A stretch of DNA of 64,000 bases from Phycisphaerales bacterium (GTDB lineage Bacteria; Planctomycetota; Phycisphaerae; Phycisphaerales; UBA1924): the NCBI GenBank assembly GCA_029260265.1, contig JAJDDO010000024.1, forward strand, positions 1,092,228 to 1,156,227. The letters run 5' to 3'. A program made the translations under genes and the position numbers. Below the pieces are notes generated by a model. It ran no database searches and was not told the DNA's origin. It saw nothing but the letters and a program-made list of their open reading frames with translations. Each line of letters starts with the position of its first letter. Position 1 is the first letter of the stretch. This document shows, piece by piece, positions 45,889-54,890 of the stretch.

Positions 45889-46920
45889 TTATGGGGATTC
45901 CTCAGCACCGAGCCACATGTCCCATTGCTTGGCGTACTCCTCGGCGTCATCCGAGGTCACGATATCAAAGTCGGCGTAGACCATCTCGGCAGCGGGGGAT
46001 CGGTCGAAGTTGAGTTTGTCGATGATCATCTCGACCGATTTCTCGCCCCACCCGTAGTATGGCTGACCAACCAGAACCTGGACCTGCCCCTTCATGGCGT
46101 ATTCGAGCGGGAGCGGGAGTGGATCCATCGAGACGATCTTCGCGTTTTCGTAGATGCCGTCGAGCGCATTGTCGGTATACAGGGGCCATCCTCCAACCAA
46201 CGCCCATCCCGTGATATCCGGGTTGGCGATCTGGACTTGCTGCATCTTGGCGACCGCTTCGGTCGCGGTTTCTGGCATGAACGAGTAGACCTGTTTGATG
46301 GTGATGCCAGCATGGTTGTCCGCTTCTTCTTCGACACCCTTGACGCGGGCGTTGAGGTTTGTCGCCGCGGGGTTTCCGGTGAGCACCGCAACGACGCCGT
46401 TGCCGTCAAGCTGCTTGGCGAGCTGACGCATGACTTCCTTGCCTGCTTCTTTGTCGTCGACGCCGTAGTACGCCATTCTTCCAGAATCGGGAGCATCGGA
46501 ATCGAAGGTGACGACGACTACGCCCTTGTCTACAGCGTCCCTGAGTACGCCGTTGAGTGTGTTGGCATCGGTGACTGATATGGCGATTCCGTCAACGCCT
46601 GTCGCGACCAGTTGTTCGACATACTGAGCTTGGAGCTGAGCATCTTCTTGGGGCGGGGTCTGCCAATCGATGACAATGTTTACACCATCGAGCGATTCGG
46701 ACAATCGTTTACCCGCATCCACTGCGCCGGTCTTGGCAGCGAGGAACACCGGGTTGGAGTTGCTCTTGGCGATGACCGCAATCGTGTAGGTTGTTTCGGA
46801 ACTTGAAACATCGGTGGTCCCCGAAGCGGATGGGTCGGCTTGCTCTGAACAACCCAGGAAACTCGAGCCTGTGAGAAGAGCGAGTGTTGTAGGAAGAAGG
46901 AATGCGGTGGGAAGTTTCAT
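45889..46920 (-). CDS. Sugar ABC transporter substrate-binding lipoprotein
   Basis: A 343-residue periplasmic sugar-binding protein of the ribose/galactose-binding (Peripla_BP_4) group. The signal ends in lipobox FLGC (Cys24). The mature part starts TYTIAVIAKSNSNPVFLAA, then GVDGIAISVTDANTLNG, VVVVTFDSDAPDSGR and LVGQPYYGWGEKS, all typical. GGAGAT precedes the ATG. Predicted ligand is a mono- or short oligosaccharide from the neighbouring hydrolases, but the sequence does not fix which. Confidence 0.93.
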   Translation of the reverse strand: MKLPTAFLLPTTLALLTGSSFLGCSEQADPSASGTTDVSSSETTYTIAVIAKSNSNPVFLAAKTGAVDAGKRLSESLDGVNIVIDWQTPPQEDAQLQAQYVEQLVATGVDGIAISVTDANTLNGVLRDAVDKGVVVVTFDSDAPDSGRMAYYGVDDKEAGKEVMRQLAKQLDGNGVVAVLTGNPAATNLNARVKGVEEEADNHAGITIKQVYSFMPETATEAVAKMQQVQIANPDITGWALVGGWPLYTDNALDGIYENAKIVSMDPLPLPLEYAMKGQVQVLVGQPYYGWGEKSVEMIIDKLNFDRSPAAEMVYADFDIVTSDDAEEYAKQWDMWLGAEESP

Positions 46921-46958
46921 ATGACATCTCCTGTGGCCGGCTTGTTTAGCCGGTGGTG

Positions 46959-48227
46959 TTAGCTGCGTCGGGCAGCGAGTCGTTGTTTGGATTGATCGAT
47001 GATTACCGCGAGGATAATCGCGCCGCCCATGACGATCTGATTGACACTCGGGTCAACACCAAGGTTGACCATCGCATTGTTGATGAGTTGGATGATGATC
47101 GCGCCGAGGACCGCACCGAGCGCGGTGCCTCGCCCGCCCATCAGCGAGGCCCCCCCGATGACGGTTGCCGCGATGACCTGAAGTTCGTATGCGTTGCCCG
47201 CGTTGGTTTCTGCGGATCCAAGGTAGCCGATGTAGAGCGCCGCGCTGAGCCCCGCCAAGGCGCCCGTGATGGTGTACACAAGTATTTTGACGCGCCCAAC
47301 TGGTATGCCGGCGTATTTCGCGGCAGTCTCATTCCCGCCGATCGCTAGAATTCGGCGTCCGAAGACGGTCCGCGCAAGCACAAACCATCCCCCGATGGCG
47401 ACGACAACCATAAACAAAATCGGAACCGGGTAGACACCAAAGAACTCACGTTTGACGAAGCCCTCGGTGAACGAACTCGACAGATGCCCGATTGATTGTT
47501 TATCGAACATCGCCTGCGAGGTGTACACAGTGAGCCCGCGGAGTGTGGCCATCATCCCCAGCGTAATCACAAAGGGATGGACCCCGAACCCGACCGTCAT
47601 GGCCCCGTTGGCAAGCCCACATAAGGCGCCGGCAAGCACGCAGACCCCGATACCAATGGGGATAGAGAGCATCCAAGATGCATCCGTGCCCAATGTATTG
47701 AGCGCCATGGCTCCAAGGATGGCGCAGAATCCATAGATTGACCCGACCGACAGATCGATCCCGGCAAGGATGATCACGCCGGTCATGCCCACCGCCATGA
47801 TTGCAAAGAAACTCGCGTTCTTGGCAACAAGCACGAGGTTGTCCTTATTCAGGAACGGATTCTTCCAAGACTGGAGATACAGCGTGCGGGTTTCCGAGTC
47901 GTACCGATCAACCCTGGATGAGGGATATTCGGTGGTCTCCGCGTTCACAGTAAATCTGAACGCGTGAATCTGGTTCCGCCCGAGTTCGCCTTGAGCATGC
48001 TCAGTTCCTTGCTTGTCAACGAAATGGACTTCCACCGATTCTGGGAACACGGTCGGTGATTTGACCTTGACCGGGTAAAACATTCCGTAAATGCTCAACG
48101 CAGACATCAGCAGGATGATCACGAGCACAAGCCCAGATTCTTGATGCTGAAAAATCCGAGAGAGCATGCCCCCGCGGCTGCTTGTTTGCATCGGAGGCTT
48201 AGAAGCAGGAGCGGGCTGGTCAGTCAC
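46959..48227 (-). CDS. Sugar ABC transporter permease (RbsC type) with extracytoplasmic insert
   Basis: A protein of about 422 residues of the ribose/galactose permease family: GMTGVIILAGIDLSVGS, FVITLGMMATLRGLTV, RRILAIGGNETAAKYAGIPV and VIGGASLMGGRGT. RbsC-type permeases are about 320 residues; here the first helix (VLVIILLMSALSIYGMF) is followed by about 75 soluble residues (VKVKSPTVFPESVEVHF ... SWKNPFLN) before the next helix. No ATG fits the beginning: GTG 48227 (preceded by GGGGA) or TTG 48254 are possible. Confidence 0.9.
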   Translation of the reverse strand: MTDQPAPASKPPMQTSSRGGMLSRIFQHQESGLVLVIILLMSALSIYGMFYPVKVKSPTVFPESVEVHFVDKQGTEHAQGELGRNQIHAFRFTVNAETTEYPSSRVDRYDSETRTLYLQSWKNPFLNKDNLVLVAKNASFFAIMAVGMTGVIILAGIDLSVGSIYGFCAILGAMALNTLGTDASWMLSIPIGIGVCVLAGALCGLANGAMTVGFGVHPFVITLGMMATLRGLTVYTSQAMFDKQSIGHLSSSFTEGFVKREFFGVYPVPILFMVVVAIGGWFVLARTVFGRRILAIGGNETAAKYAGIPVGRVKILVYTITGALAGLSAALYIGYLGSAETNAGNAYELQVIAATVIGGASLMGGRGTALGAVLGAIIIQLINNAMVNLGVDPSVNQIVMGGAIILAVIIDQSKQRLAARRS

Positions 48228-48289
48228 AGGCAGAGTCCCCGAGCATTCGGTCAATGTGTCCCGATGAGCAGAATCATGTGGTCAAAGCG

Positions 48290-49327
48290 TCAATCGATTG
48301 TACGCACATACCGATCGGTGCCGGGGATGACGAGGTTGATTGATTTCGATTCTCGGCGTGCAAGATCGCGTCCGGCCGCGTTCATGTAGGTGGCCTTTGG
48401 ATTCGCGAAGAATGTCCGCTGTGGGTTTTTGGTGATGAACTCGGCGTGTCCGTCTGCGAAAGCGAAGTACCCGCCCTCATCGCCGTGGTTGTCCACATCC
48501 GCGTAACCGGTGTCGGGATTGAATCCGACCTCATCGAGTACACCTTGAGGCTGTTGACCGGGTGTGTTGTTCCACCAGTTGTATCCGCCCCAGAATGCCT
48601 GGGTCGCGAGGTCAAAGTCATTGGTCTCATCGCCCCACATAACCGGAGGGAACAGCACGCGTGGATCGTCTGATTTGAGCCCCGCGATGTACAAATAGCT
48701 GATGTTGTAGGAGACCACATCGTTCTCTCCACCGGGCGCTTCAGGGGTCTTAAAGTTGTTGAGTCCGCCGGGCTGGTACTTGAGATCCCACGGGCTGGAT
48801 TGTGGCCAACCATAGAAGACATCCTGGCTATCGCGTGGGCAATGGAGTGATTCAAAGCCTTCCATGTATCCTGACATGATCGCGCTGTTGCTGCCGTTGG
48901 GATAATACCCGATCCCGTTGTTTGGAAGACCTGGAAAGGATGATCCAAAGTATCCGTTGTCGCCGTTGGGAACAAATCCATCCCACTCAGCATCCCCGAT
49001 CTGCAGGAGGCTGAAGAGCCCCGCGACACCACCAAAGATGCCCTGGTTATCGATCAGCGATCCGCGGGTTGGTCTCGCAACCCCACGAGCAACTCCTGCA
49101 GGAAGAACGGGGAACCAGCCCTCGAAGTCCGCTGAATAGATTGACATCGCGGTGCCCATCCCGCGCGTGTTTGCTGCGCAGAGCATGTCCTTGGCGGTTA
49201 GTTTCGCTTTGGATAACGCGGGCAAGAGAATGCCGATCAGCAGAGCGATAATCGCGATGACCACGAGCAGTTCGATCAAGGTGAATCCACGGGTTGGGCG
49301 ATTCGGGGGGGGCGTTGTTCGGTTCAT
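48290..49327 (-). CDS. Prepilin-type protein with N-terminal methylation signal
   Basis: A 345-residue type II pseudopilin-like protein. The N-terminus TRGFTLIELLVVIAIIALL is the prepilin peptidase site plus hydrophobic helix. Near the C-terminus HGDEGGYFAFADGHAEF is the 'H-x-DG' segment of the large planctomycete/Lentisphaerae pseudopilin family. Role unknown; such proteins may form surface or secretion filaments. AAGGA is upstream of two adjacent ATGs (49330 and 49327); the second has the better 7-base spacing. It lies 62 bases upstream of the sugar permease on the same strand, so may be co-transcribed with it. Confidence 0.88.
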   Translation of the reverse strand: MNRTTPPPNRPTRGFTLIELLVVIAIIALLIGILLPALSKAKLTAKDMLCAANTRGMGTAMSIYSADFEGWFPVLPAGVARGVARPTRGSLIDNQGIFGGVAGLFSLLQIGDAEWDGFVPNGDNGYFGSSFPGLPNNGIGYYPNGSNSAIMSGYMEGFESLHCPRDSQDVFYGWPQSSPWDLKYQPGGLNNFKTPEAPGGENDVVSYNISYLYIAGLKSDDPRVLFPPVMWGDETNDFDLATQAFWGGYNWWNNTPGQQPQGVLDEVGFNPDTGYADVDNHGDEGGYFAFADGHAEFITKNPQRTFFANPKATYMNAAGRDLARRESKSINLVIPGTDRYVRTID

Positions 49328-49425
49328 CATGGTGTCCTTCATTTCCCGCGAGATTGATTGGTCCATCGTTGAGTATGATGAGGGGATCGCTCTTAGTCGG
49401 TCTCTCAGAGCAAGTCTACAGGAGA

Positions 49426-51201
49426 ATGGCTGTGTGCGTCAACCGAATCCACTTTCGTTACGGAAAAACTCTCATTCTATCGGGCTGCCTGACCGCTGCA
49501 AGTTCATACGCCCAGCCAAAGCCCGATCAAACTGGGGTGCTTGAGTCAACTCCAGATTGGGCGAGAGGGATCGTCTGGTACCAGGTGTTCCCTGAGCGGT
49601 TCCGGAACGAAAATCCAGACAACGATCCGCAAGGTGTGGATTTGTTTACAGCACATTGGGACCAGGACTTTGACGACATCTCCATCGAAGAGATTGAATC
49701 GGTTTGGCTCCGCCAGAAGTACAACCCGAAGCGATTTGGTTTCGACCCGGACAGGCCGGGGGGCATTGCGCGAAATGCGATCTTCGAACGGCGGTACGGC
49801 GGGGATCTCCAGGGGGTTTATGATCAGCTCGATGAAATCGCCGCGATGGGCGTGGGGGGGATTTACTTGTGCCCGGTCTTTGAGTCGCGATCATTACATA
49901 AGTATGACGCGTGGGATCACCGCCATATCGATCCGACCCTCGCCCACCCCGGCGCATACAACGACACCGAAATTTCTGGAATCACGCTGCGACCGAATGA
50001 GGATCCCGCGGATGAGTCCACATGGGCGTGGACGCCCTCAGATCAATGGTTTGTGGATGTCTTTTTGCCGAGGGCCAAGGCGCTCGGAATGCGGGTGATT
50101 CTTGATGGCGTATGGAACCATGTGGGGCTAGGGCATTGGGGGTTTCGGGATGTGCAGGTCCATGGCCGAGATTCCCGGTTCTCGTCGTGGTTTGATGTTC
50201 GGTTCAATGACGATGGGCAGTTGATCGGATGGCGATCATGGAACGGAAACAACGGCAATCTGCCTGTGTTTCAGCAGGTGAAAGGTGACTTGGCACCTGG
50301 CCCAAAGGAGCATGTCTTCGCGGTGACGCGTAGGTGGATGGACCCAAACGGTGATGGGGATCCGAGCGACGGGATCGATGGATGGCGGCTTGATGTGGCC
50401 AACGAGATTGGCAGGACTTTTTGGAAAGACTGGCGAGAAGAAGTCCGCACACTGAACCCTAGAGCGTTGATCATAGGTGAGCTCTGGTTCGATGGCGAAG
50501 AGTACTTTGATGGCACCGCGTTCGATGGGCAGATGAACTATCCGCTCGCGTTCGCTCTCGCCGACTGGCTCTCCATCGGTGGCGAGGCGGTGGGTGATGG
50601 GCAACTCTTTGCGAATAGAGCGAATGCCATTTTTCATCATGGGGCTGAGCATGATCTTGTACATATGAACTTGATTAGTTCGCATGATACCGAGCGGCTT
50701 GCGTCCATGATGCACAACAGCTTCGCCCGTGGGTTTGATAGGGATGCTGATCGGTGGGGTGAATCCGGGTATGACGCGGGCGATGTTGATGCCCGCGCAA
50801 TGGAACGATCGCTCATGATGTACGCGGCGTTGGTTGCCCTGCCGGGGTCGCCGATGATTTACAACGGTGATGAGTATGCCATGCCAGGGGCTGATGACCC
50901 CGACAACCGGCGTCCGGTTCAGTGGGATTCACTGACCGAGCAACAGGTTCAGTACCGAGATTCTATGGCTTGGCTCATGAAGCTTCGAACATCGCCGGAC
51001 ATCGGGAGTGCTCTCCGCCTGGGTGATGTAGAAGTTCGGCCCGATAACGATGGTGTGGGCATTGTTGTTCGGAGAAGGCTCGAGGGCGAAGTGGTGGAGA
51101 TCTCAATCGGGCCTGACTCGTCGAATCACGATGGAAACCATGTTTTTGTGCCACAGAGCATGGAATCATGGTTGCACATCACCAAGGTGCCACTTCCCTA
51201 A
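49426..51201 (+). CDS. Exported GH13 alpha-amylase family enzyme (neopullulanase-like)
   Basis: A protein of about 591 residues. Near residue 20 LILSGC resembles a lipobox, so it may be a lipoprotein; the stretch SGCLTAASSYAQ could alternatively be cut as a Sec signal. GH13 blocks: region I VILDGVWNHVG, region II IDGWRLDVANEI (nucleophile), region III LIIGELWFDG (acid/base) and region IV LISSHDTERL. The overall layout (GIVWYQVFPERFRN, RYGGDLQGV) resembles neopullulanase or cyclomaltodextrinase. AGGAG is only 1 base from ATG 49426, so GTG 49432 is a possible true start. Divergent from the prepilin gene. Confidence 0.9.
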   Translation: MAVCVNRIHFRYGKTLILSGCLTAASSYAQPKPDQTGVLESTPDWARGIVWYQVFPERFRNENPDNDPQGVDLFTAHWDQDFDDISIEEIESVWLRQKYNPKRFGFDPDRPGGIARNAIFERRYGGDLQGVYDQLDEIAAMGVGGIYLCPVFESRSLHKYDAWDHRHIDPTLAHPGAYNDTEISGITLRPNEDPADESTWAWTPSDQWFVDVFLPRAKALGMRVILDGVWNHVGLGHWGFRDVQVHGRDSRFSSWFDVRFNDDGQLIGWRSWNGNNGNLPVFQQVKGDLAPGPKEHVFAVTRRWMDPNGDGDPSDGIDGWRLDVANEIGRTFWKDWREEVRTLNPRALIIGELWFDGEEYFDGTAFDGQMNYPLAFALADWLSIGGEAVGDGQLFANRANAIFHHGAEHDLVHMNLISSHDTERLASMMHNSFARGFDRDADRWGESGYDAGDVDARAMERSLMMYAALVALPGSPMIYNGDEYAMPGADDPDNRRPVQWDSLTEQQVQYRDSMAWLMKLRTSPDIGSALRLGDVEVRPDNDGVGIVVRRRLEGEVVEISIGPDSSNHDGNHVFVPQSMESWLHITKVPLP

Positions 51202-51409
51202 CTCTATGCTGGCGAGCGATTTGAGGGCTGGGAATCAAAAAATGCCCAGAAGGTGTAGATTTCTGGTGATTTTTGACTCGTAAAGCGAAACAAGTTTCGT
51301 TACTATCCGGGTGTCAGCCCCCCGCGGGGAATTGCGGGTGGTTGTAGAGCAAAATCCCACACTTGGAAAACCCGGATGTTCGCGAGAACTGAATCGGGAG
51401 GAGAAGAAC
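51202..51409 (+). promoter_or_regulatory. Leader region with palindromic operator-like site
   Basis: 208 bases before the large dockerin-tagged protein. CGAAAC-aa-GTTTCG at 51286-51299 is a perfect palindrome close in form to LacI-family operators. TTGACT at 51273-51278 and TACTAT at 51301-51306 flank it, although their spacing (22) is long for a standard promoter. AGGAG (51399-51403) serves the downstream ATG. Confidence 0.45.
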
Positions 51410-53440
51410 ATGAGAACGCAAAAATATCTGTGTGCAGCCCTGATCGCGACCGCGGCCGGGCACGCTGCGGCCCAACCAACGATCGACGGTGTCTATGACG
51501 CCGGCTCTGAGGGGTCTTTGTATTCCGAAATCATATGGACTCAATCCGTCCCGACCGCCTTTGGCAACAACGAAACCGGCGATCAGATCGGCGGATCGAT
51601 TGGGAACCCTGAAGCCGTCACGACGGGTATGGAGATCTGCATCCCGCTCAGTGCTCTCGGAAATCCAACAAACTTCCGAATCGCCGGCTGGATCAACTCG
51701 GGAGACCGAACCTTCCTCTCCAATCAGATCCTCCACGACGGTGGGCTTACTGTCGATACCAACAACATCGGTGGTTCACCCGATTGGGACACCGATCCAC
51801 GCTTCACGACAAGCGATTTCGCGACCGTGCCCAGCTTCGCTTCGGGAACACCAACAGTTGATGGCACCCTCGACGGGCTGTATGGCGCGGCGCACTTCAT
51901 CCAGACAAACTTCACTGGGTTCGGTGACAACGGCGATGCGACCGCACAAGGCGGCGGCGGCTCAGAGATCGACGGTTTGTATGTTGCGGCTGACGCGACC
52001 AACCTCTACATCTTTGTTGCTGGCAACATCGAAGCCAACGGCAACGGTCTTGATCTCTACATTGATACCGACAGCGGCGCGACCGGCGCTTCTGAACTCG
52101 GCGCGGGCTCAGGTTCGGGTGATTTCATCATCAACGCACAGTCCGGGATGGTCTTTGATACCGGGTTTGCACCAAACTATGTGCTGAGTGTTGATTCCGA
52201 GTTTGTTGATCCGGATCGCTTGCCGCGTGCCTACTTTGGCTCGTTTACGGGCAACGATGCGGCGGTTGATCTGCTCGGCACACTTAGTGGTTATGGCGCG
52301 GCAGGTGCTGGCGCACTCACTGGCGGTGACGCGGGGGTTCCAGCGGCATCGCTCGCGGTGGATAACTCCAACATCGAGGGCGTGGGCGGATCGGCGACTA
52401 CATTTACACCGGCTGCACCGGACTCCGCATGGGCTTACGGATCAGAGATTGACAATGCACGCGTCTTCATTGATGTGCCAAACAGCAAACTCTACCTGTT
52501 CATCGGCGGCAACCTTGAACTGAACTTCAACAAGCTCAATCTGTTTTTCGATGTTCAGCCCGGCGGGCAGAATGTTCTGCGGGATGACAATGTCGACATC
52601 AGCTTCAACGGTCTCAACAGCATGGCCGGCGTGACCTTTGACTCAGCGTTTGAGCCGGATTACTGGATGAACATCAACCGTGGTGTTGATGGTGCAACCG
52701 GCGATGTGTTGTTCTACGCCGATGCATCAACACTGCGTACCAATGGTGCATTGCGGGATATCTTCATCGGTGATATCTTGGACTATGGCTCATTCTTCGG
52801 CGGCGATCTTCCTTCGCATCCGGTCCTTGATTTCTCTGGTCCGCGGATCGACCTGCTTCCGATGGTGGGAAGCGAAAGCCTGTTCTCCGAGTACGCTCCG
52901 CGATTCTCACAACTTGACCCGTTCAATCCGGTATCGGGACTCCTGCAGATCGCGTTGGATAACTCCAATGTCGGCGGCGTGACTGATACGGTTGCGGATA
53001 GTGCGGCGGCCAATGCGGTGAGTACGGGCATTGAGATCTGTCTTGATCTTGATGAGTTGGGCTGGGATGGGTCGCAGGATATTCTCGTGGCCGGTTGGAT
53101 CTCTAACAGCGGCTTCGATTTCGTATCCAATCAGGTCCTTGGCAATATTCCTGGTCCTGATAATGTCGGCGCGATCGATTCGGACAATGATGAAATCAAT
53201 GATCTTGATTTCAATTCGATTTCCGGTGACCAGTTCTTGAATCTGAGCAACCCGGCGCCGCCAGTCTGTGAAGCTGACCTCGCTGCTCCGTTTGGTGTGC
53301 TGAATCTGCAGGATGTCTTTGCTTACCTCGCACTTTTCAACTCGAGCGATCCATCGGCGGATCTTGCTGCACCATTCGGCACCCTCAACCTGCAGGATGT
53401 GTTTGCCTACCTGGCGTTGTTCAACGCTGGTTGCCCATAA
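51410..53440 (+). CDS. Large secreted surface protein with GC-type dockerin tail
   Basis: A 676-residue exported protein. Signal peptide at 1-21 (YLCAALIATAAGHAAAQ). The body is rich in Gly, Asp, Asn and Ala with repeated beta-type segments: GTPTVDGTLDGLYGAA echoes QPTIDGVYDAGSEGS near the N-terminus, and NLYIFVAGNIEANGNGLDLY echoes KLYLFIGGNLELNFNKLNLF. The C-terminus carries two copies of NLQDVFAYLALFN about 27 residues apart, each preceded by ADLAAPFG, ending FNAGCP as in the amylase at 39065. No catalytic motif is seen; a binding or scaffold role in glucan capture is inferred from neighbours only. Confidence 0.85.
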   Translation: MRTQKYLCAALIATAAGHAAAQPTIDGVYDAGSEGSLYSEIIWTQSVPTAFGNNETGDQIGGSIGNPEAVTTGMEICIPLSALGNPTNFRIAGWINSGDRTFLSNQILHDGGLTVDTNNIGGSPDWDTDPRFTTSDFATVPSFASGTPTVDGTLDGLYGAAHFIQTNFTGFGDNGDATAQGGGGSEIDGLYVAADATNLYIFVAGNIEANGNGLDLYIDTDSGATGASELGAGSGSGDFIINAQSGMVFDTGFAPNYVLSVDSEFVDPDRLPRAYFGSFTGNDAAVDLLGTLSGYGAAGAGALTGGDAGVPAASLAVDNSNIEGVGGSATTFTPAAPDSAWAYGSEIDNARVFIDVPNSKLYLFIGGNLELNFNKLNLFFDVQPGGQNVLRDDNVDISFNGLNSMAGVTFDSAFEPDYWMNINRGVDGATGDVLFYADASTLRTNGALRDIFIGDILDYGSFFGGDLPSHPVLDFSGPRIDLLPMVGSESLFSEYAPRFSQLDPFNPVSGLLQIALDNSNVGGVTDTVADSAAANAVSTGIEICLDLDELGWDGSQDILVAGWISNSGFDFVSNQVLGNIPGPDNVGAIDSDNDEINDLDFNSISGDQFLNLSNPAPPVCEADLAAPFGVLNLQDVFAYLALFNSSDPSADLAAPFGTLNLQDVFAYLALFNAGCP

Positions 53441-53472
53441 GCGATACATCTTGAAACTGAATATGCAACTCT

Positions 53473-53502
53473 GGTGCCCGTGGCGAACACGGGCACCTTT
53501 TT
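53473..53502 (+). terminator. Intrinsic terminator
   Basis: A perfect 10-base stem (GGTGCCCGTG / CACGGGCACC) with loop GCGAA, then TTTTT. It ends the dockerin-tagged protein gene 32 bases after its stop. Confidence 0.92.
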
Positions 53503-53546
53503 CATGATATGATGTGCATCAGAATGCACACAGCAGAGGAGCGTTT
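53503..53546 (+). promoter_or_regulatory. Short leader of the esterase gene with inverted repeat
   Basis: TGTGCA-tcagaa-TGCACA at 53513-53530 is a perfect 6-base inverted repeat just ahead of the ribosome site GAGGAG. Because a terminator precedes it, a promoter should overlap this stretch or the terminator. Operator or leader hairpin; undecided. Confidence 0.35.
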
Positions 53547-54839
53547 ATGCTGATATTGAAGTACATCGTGGCGGTGCTCGCATTGACCGGTGGCGCGTTT
53601 GCCTACGCCGACCCTGACATGGTTCGTCCGGAGTCGCTCGAACAGGGCTTCGTGATTGTTGTCAAGGATGAAACGGGCAAGGCGGATAATGCACATCCGA
53701 TCTATCTGGCCTCGAGCATCAATGGCTGGAATCCCGCAGATGAAAAAATGGTCTTGACCGGGCGATCAGACACACGGTGGCAGATCGTGATCGATCGAGA
53801 TCTGCAGGGTGTGGGGGTGCAGTTTAAGTTCACCCTCGGCGGGTGGGATCAGGAAGAACTCGATGGGAATGGCAAGGCGATCGAAAACAGATCGCTCCCG
53901 CTTGTCGATCGTTCAAAGCTGAATCCTGGCGAGATGCCGATCGTCGAGCTTTCGATAGTTGAGTTCCGTGTGCCGGTCTCATTGGCCGAAGAGGTCCGCA
54001 TGTCCGGTCGATACCGCCAACTCAATGTTACCGGCGATGTACGGCGGCTCGAGGTGCGAGGCGGCTCGGGGGGGGCGGAGAGTATGACCCGTGATCTTCT
54101 CGTTTGGTTGCCGCCAGGATACGAAGCCTTCGAAAACCGCGACAGGCAGTATCCGGTGCTTTACATGTGTGATGGGCAGAATCTCTTTGAGCAACTCCCC
54201 GGCGTCCCCGGGGAATGGCACGCCGATGAAACAGCGACCGCGTTGATCGAGAACGGTTCTATCGAGCCGGTCATCATCGTTGGGATCCCATCTGCGGGAG
54301 TAAACCGTGTGAGTGAGTATCTTGCGATTGGGTCGTATCGGGGAGTGGTCCCCGATGGGCGTGCATTCGTTGACTGGGTGGTGCGTGAAGTGAAGCCTCG
54401 GGTCGATCGCGCGTTTCGCACCGCGGGTGATCCAGCGAGCACCTCTATAGGAGGAGCCTCGTTGGGCGGCATAGTTGCCTTGTACGCCTCCACAGCGAGA
54501 AGCGATGTGTTTGGTTCGGCGATCATCGAGAGCCTGCCGATGCTCAGCGATCGGGGCGAGTCTGTGCGATCGTATCTCAAAGATGATGTTCATCACTGGC
54601 CCACGAAAGCGTTTGTGGGGATGGGTGGTCAGGAAGTCGGCTCGGACAAAGCCGATGCCGAGCGAAATCTGCTCTATCGTCAATGGGCGAAGGAGATTGA
54701 CGGTGCCTTTCAGAGCGCGGGGCTCGGTGAGTCACGAAGAATGCTCGTGATTGAGGCTGACGCCCATCACAGCGAGCCAGCGTGGAGTGATCGGTTTGAC
54801 GATGCGCTCATGTTCCTCTTCCCGTCCAATGGCGGATAA
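53547..54839 (+). CDS. Secreted esterase with N-terminal starch-binding-like domain
   Basis: A 430-residue exported protein. Signal peptide at about 1-20 (YIVAVLALTGGAFA). Residues about 33-110 resemble a CBM20/CBM48-like beta-sandwich (PIYLASSINGWNPADEKM, then QFKFTLGGWDQEELDGNG). Residues about 165-425 are an esterase-D type alpha/beta hydrolase (DLLVWLPPGYEAF, YPVLYMCDGQNLF), with the nucleophile Ser in GGASLGG and a late HHSE that may hold the catalytic His. It may remove acyl groups from decorated glucans, but that is inferred from the context. GAGGAG lies 5 bases before ATG 53547. Confidence 0.85.
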   Translation: MLILKYIVAVLALTGGAFAYADPDMVRPESLEQGFVIVVKDETGKADNAHPIYLASSINGWNPADEKMVLTGRSDTRWQIVIDRDLQGVGVQFKFTLGGWDQEELDGNGKAIENRSLPLVDRSKLNPGEMPIVELSIVEFRVPVSLAEEVRMSGRYRQLNVTGDVRRLEVRGGSGGAESMTRDLLVWLPPGYEAFENRDRQYPVLYMCDGQNLFEQLPGVPGEWHADETATALIENGSIEPVIIVGIPSAGVNRVSEYLAIGSYRGVVPDGRAFVDWVVREVKPRVDRAFRTAGDPASTSIGGASLGGIVALYASTARSDVFGSAIIESLPMLSDRGESVRSYLKDDVHHWPTKAFVGMGGQEVGSDKADAERNLLYRQWAKEIDGAFQSAGLGESRRMLVIEADAHHSEPAWSDRFDDALMFLFPSNGG

Positions 54840-54890
54840 TCACGAGGATTGGATTTTTACACCGCGTGCTCACACCAGGGAGGGTGACGC

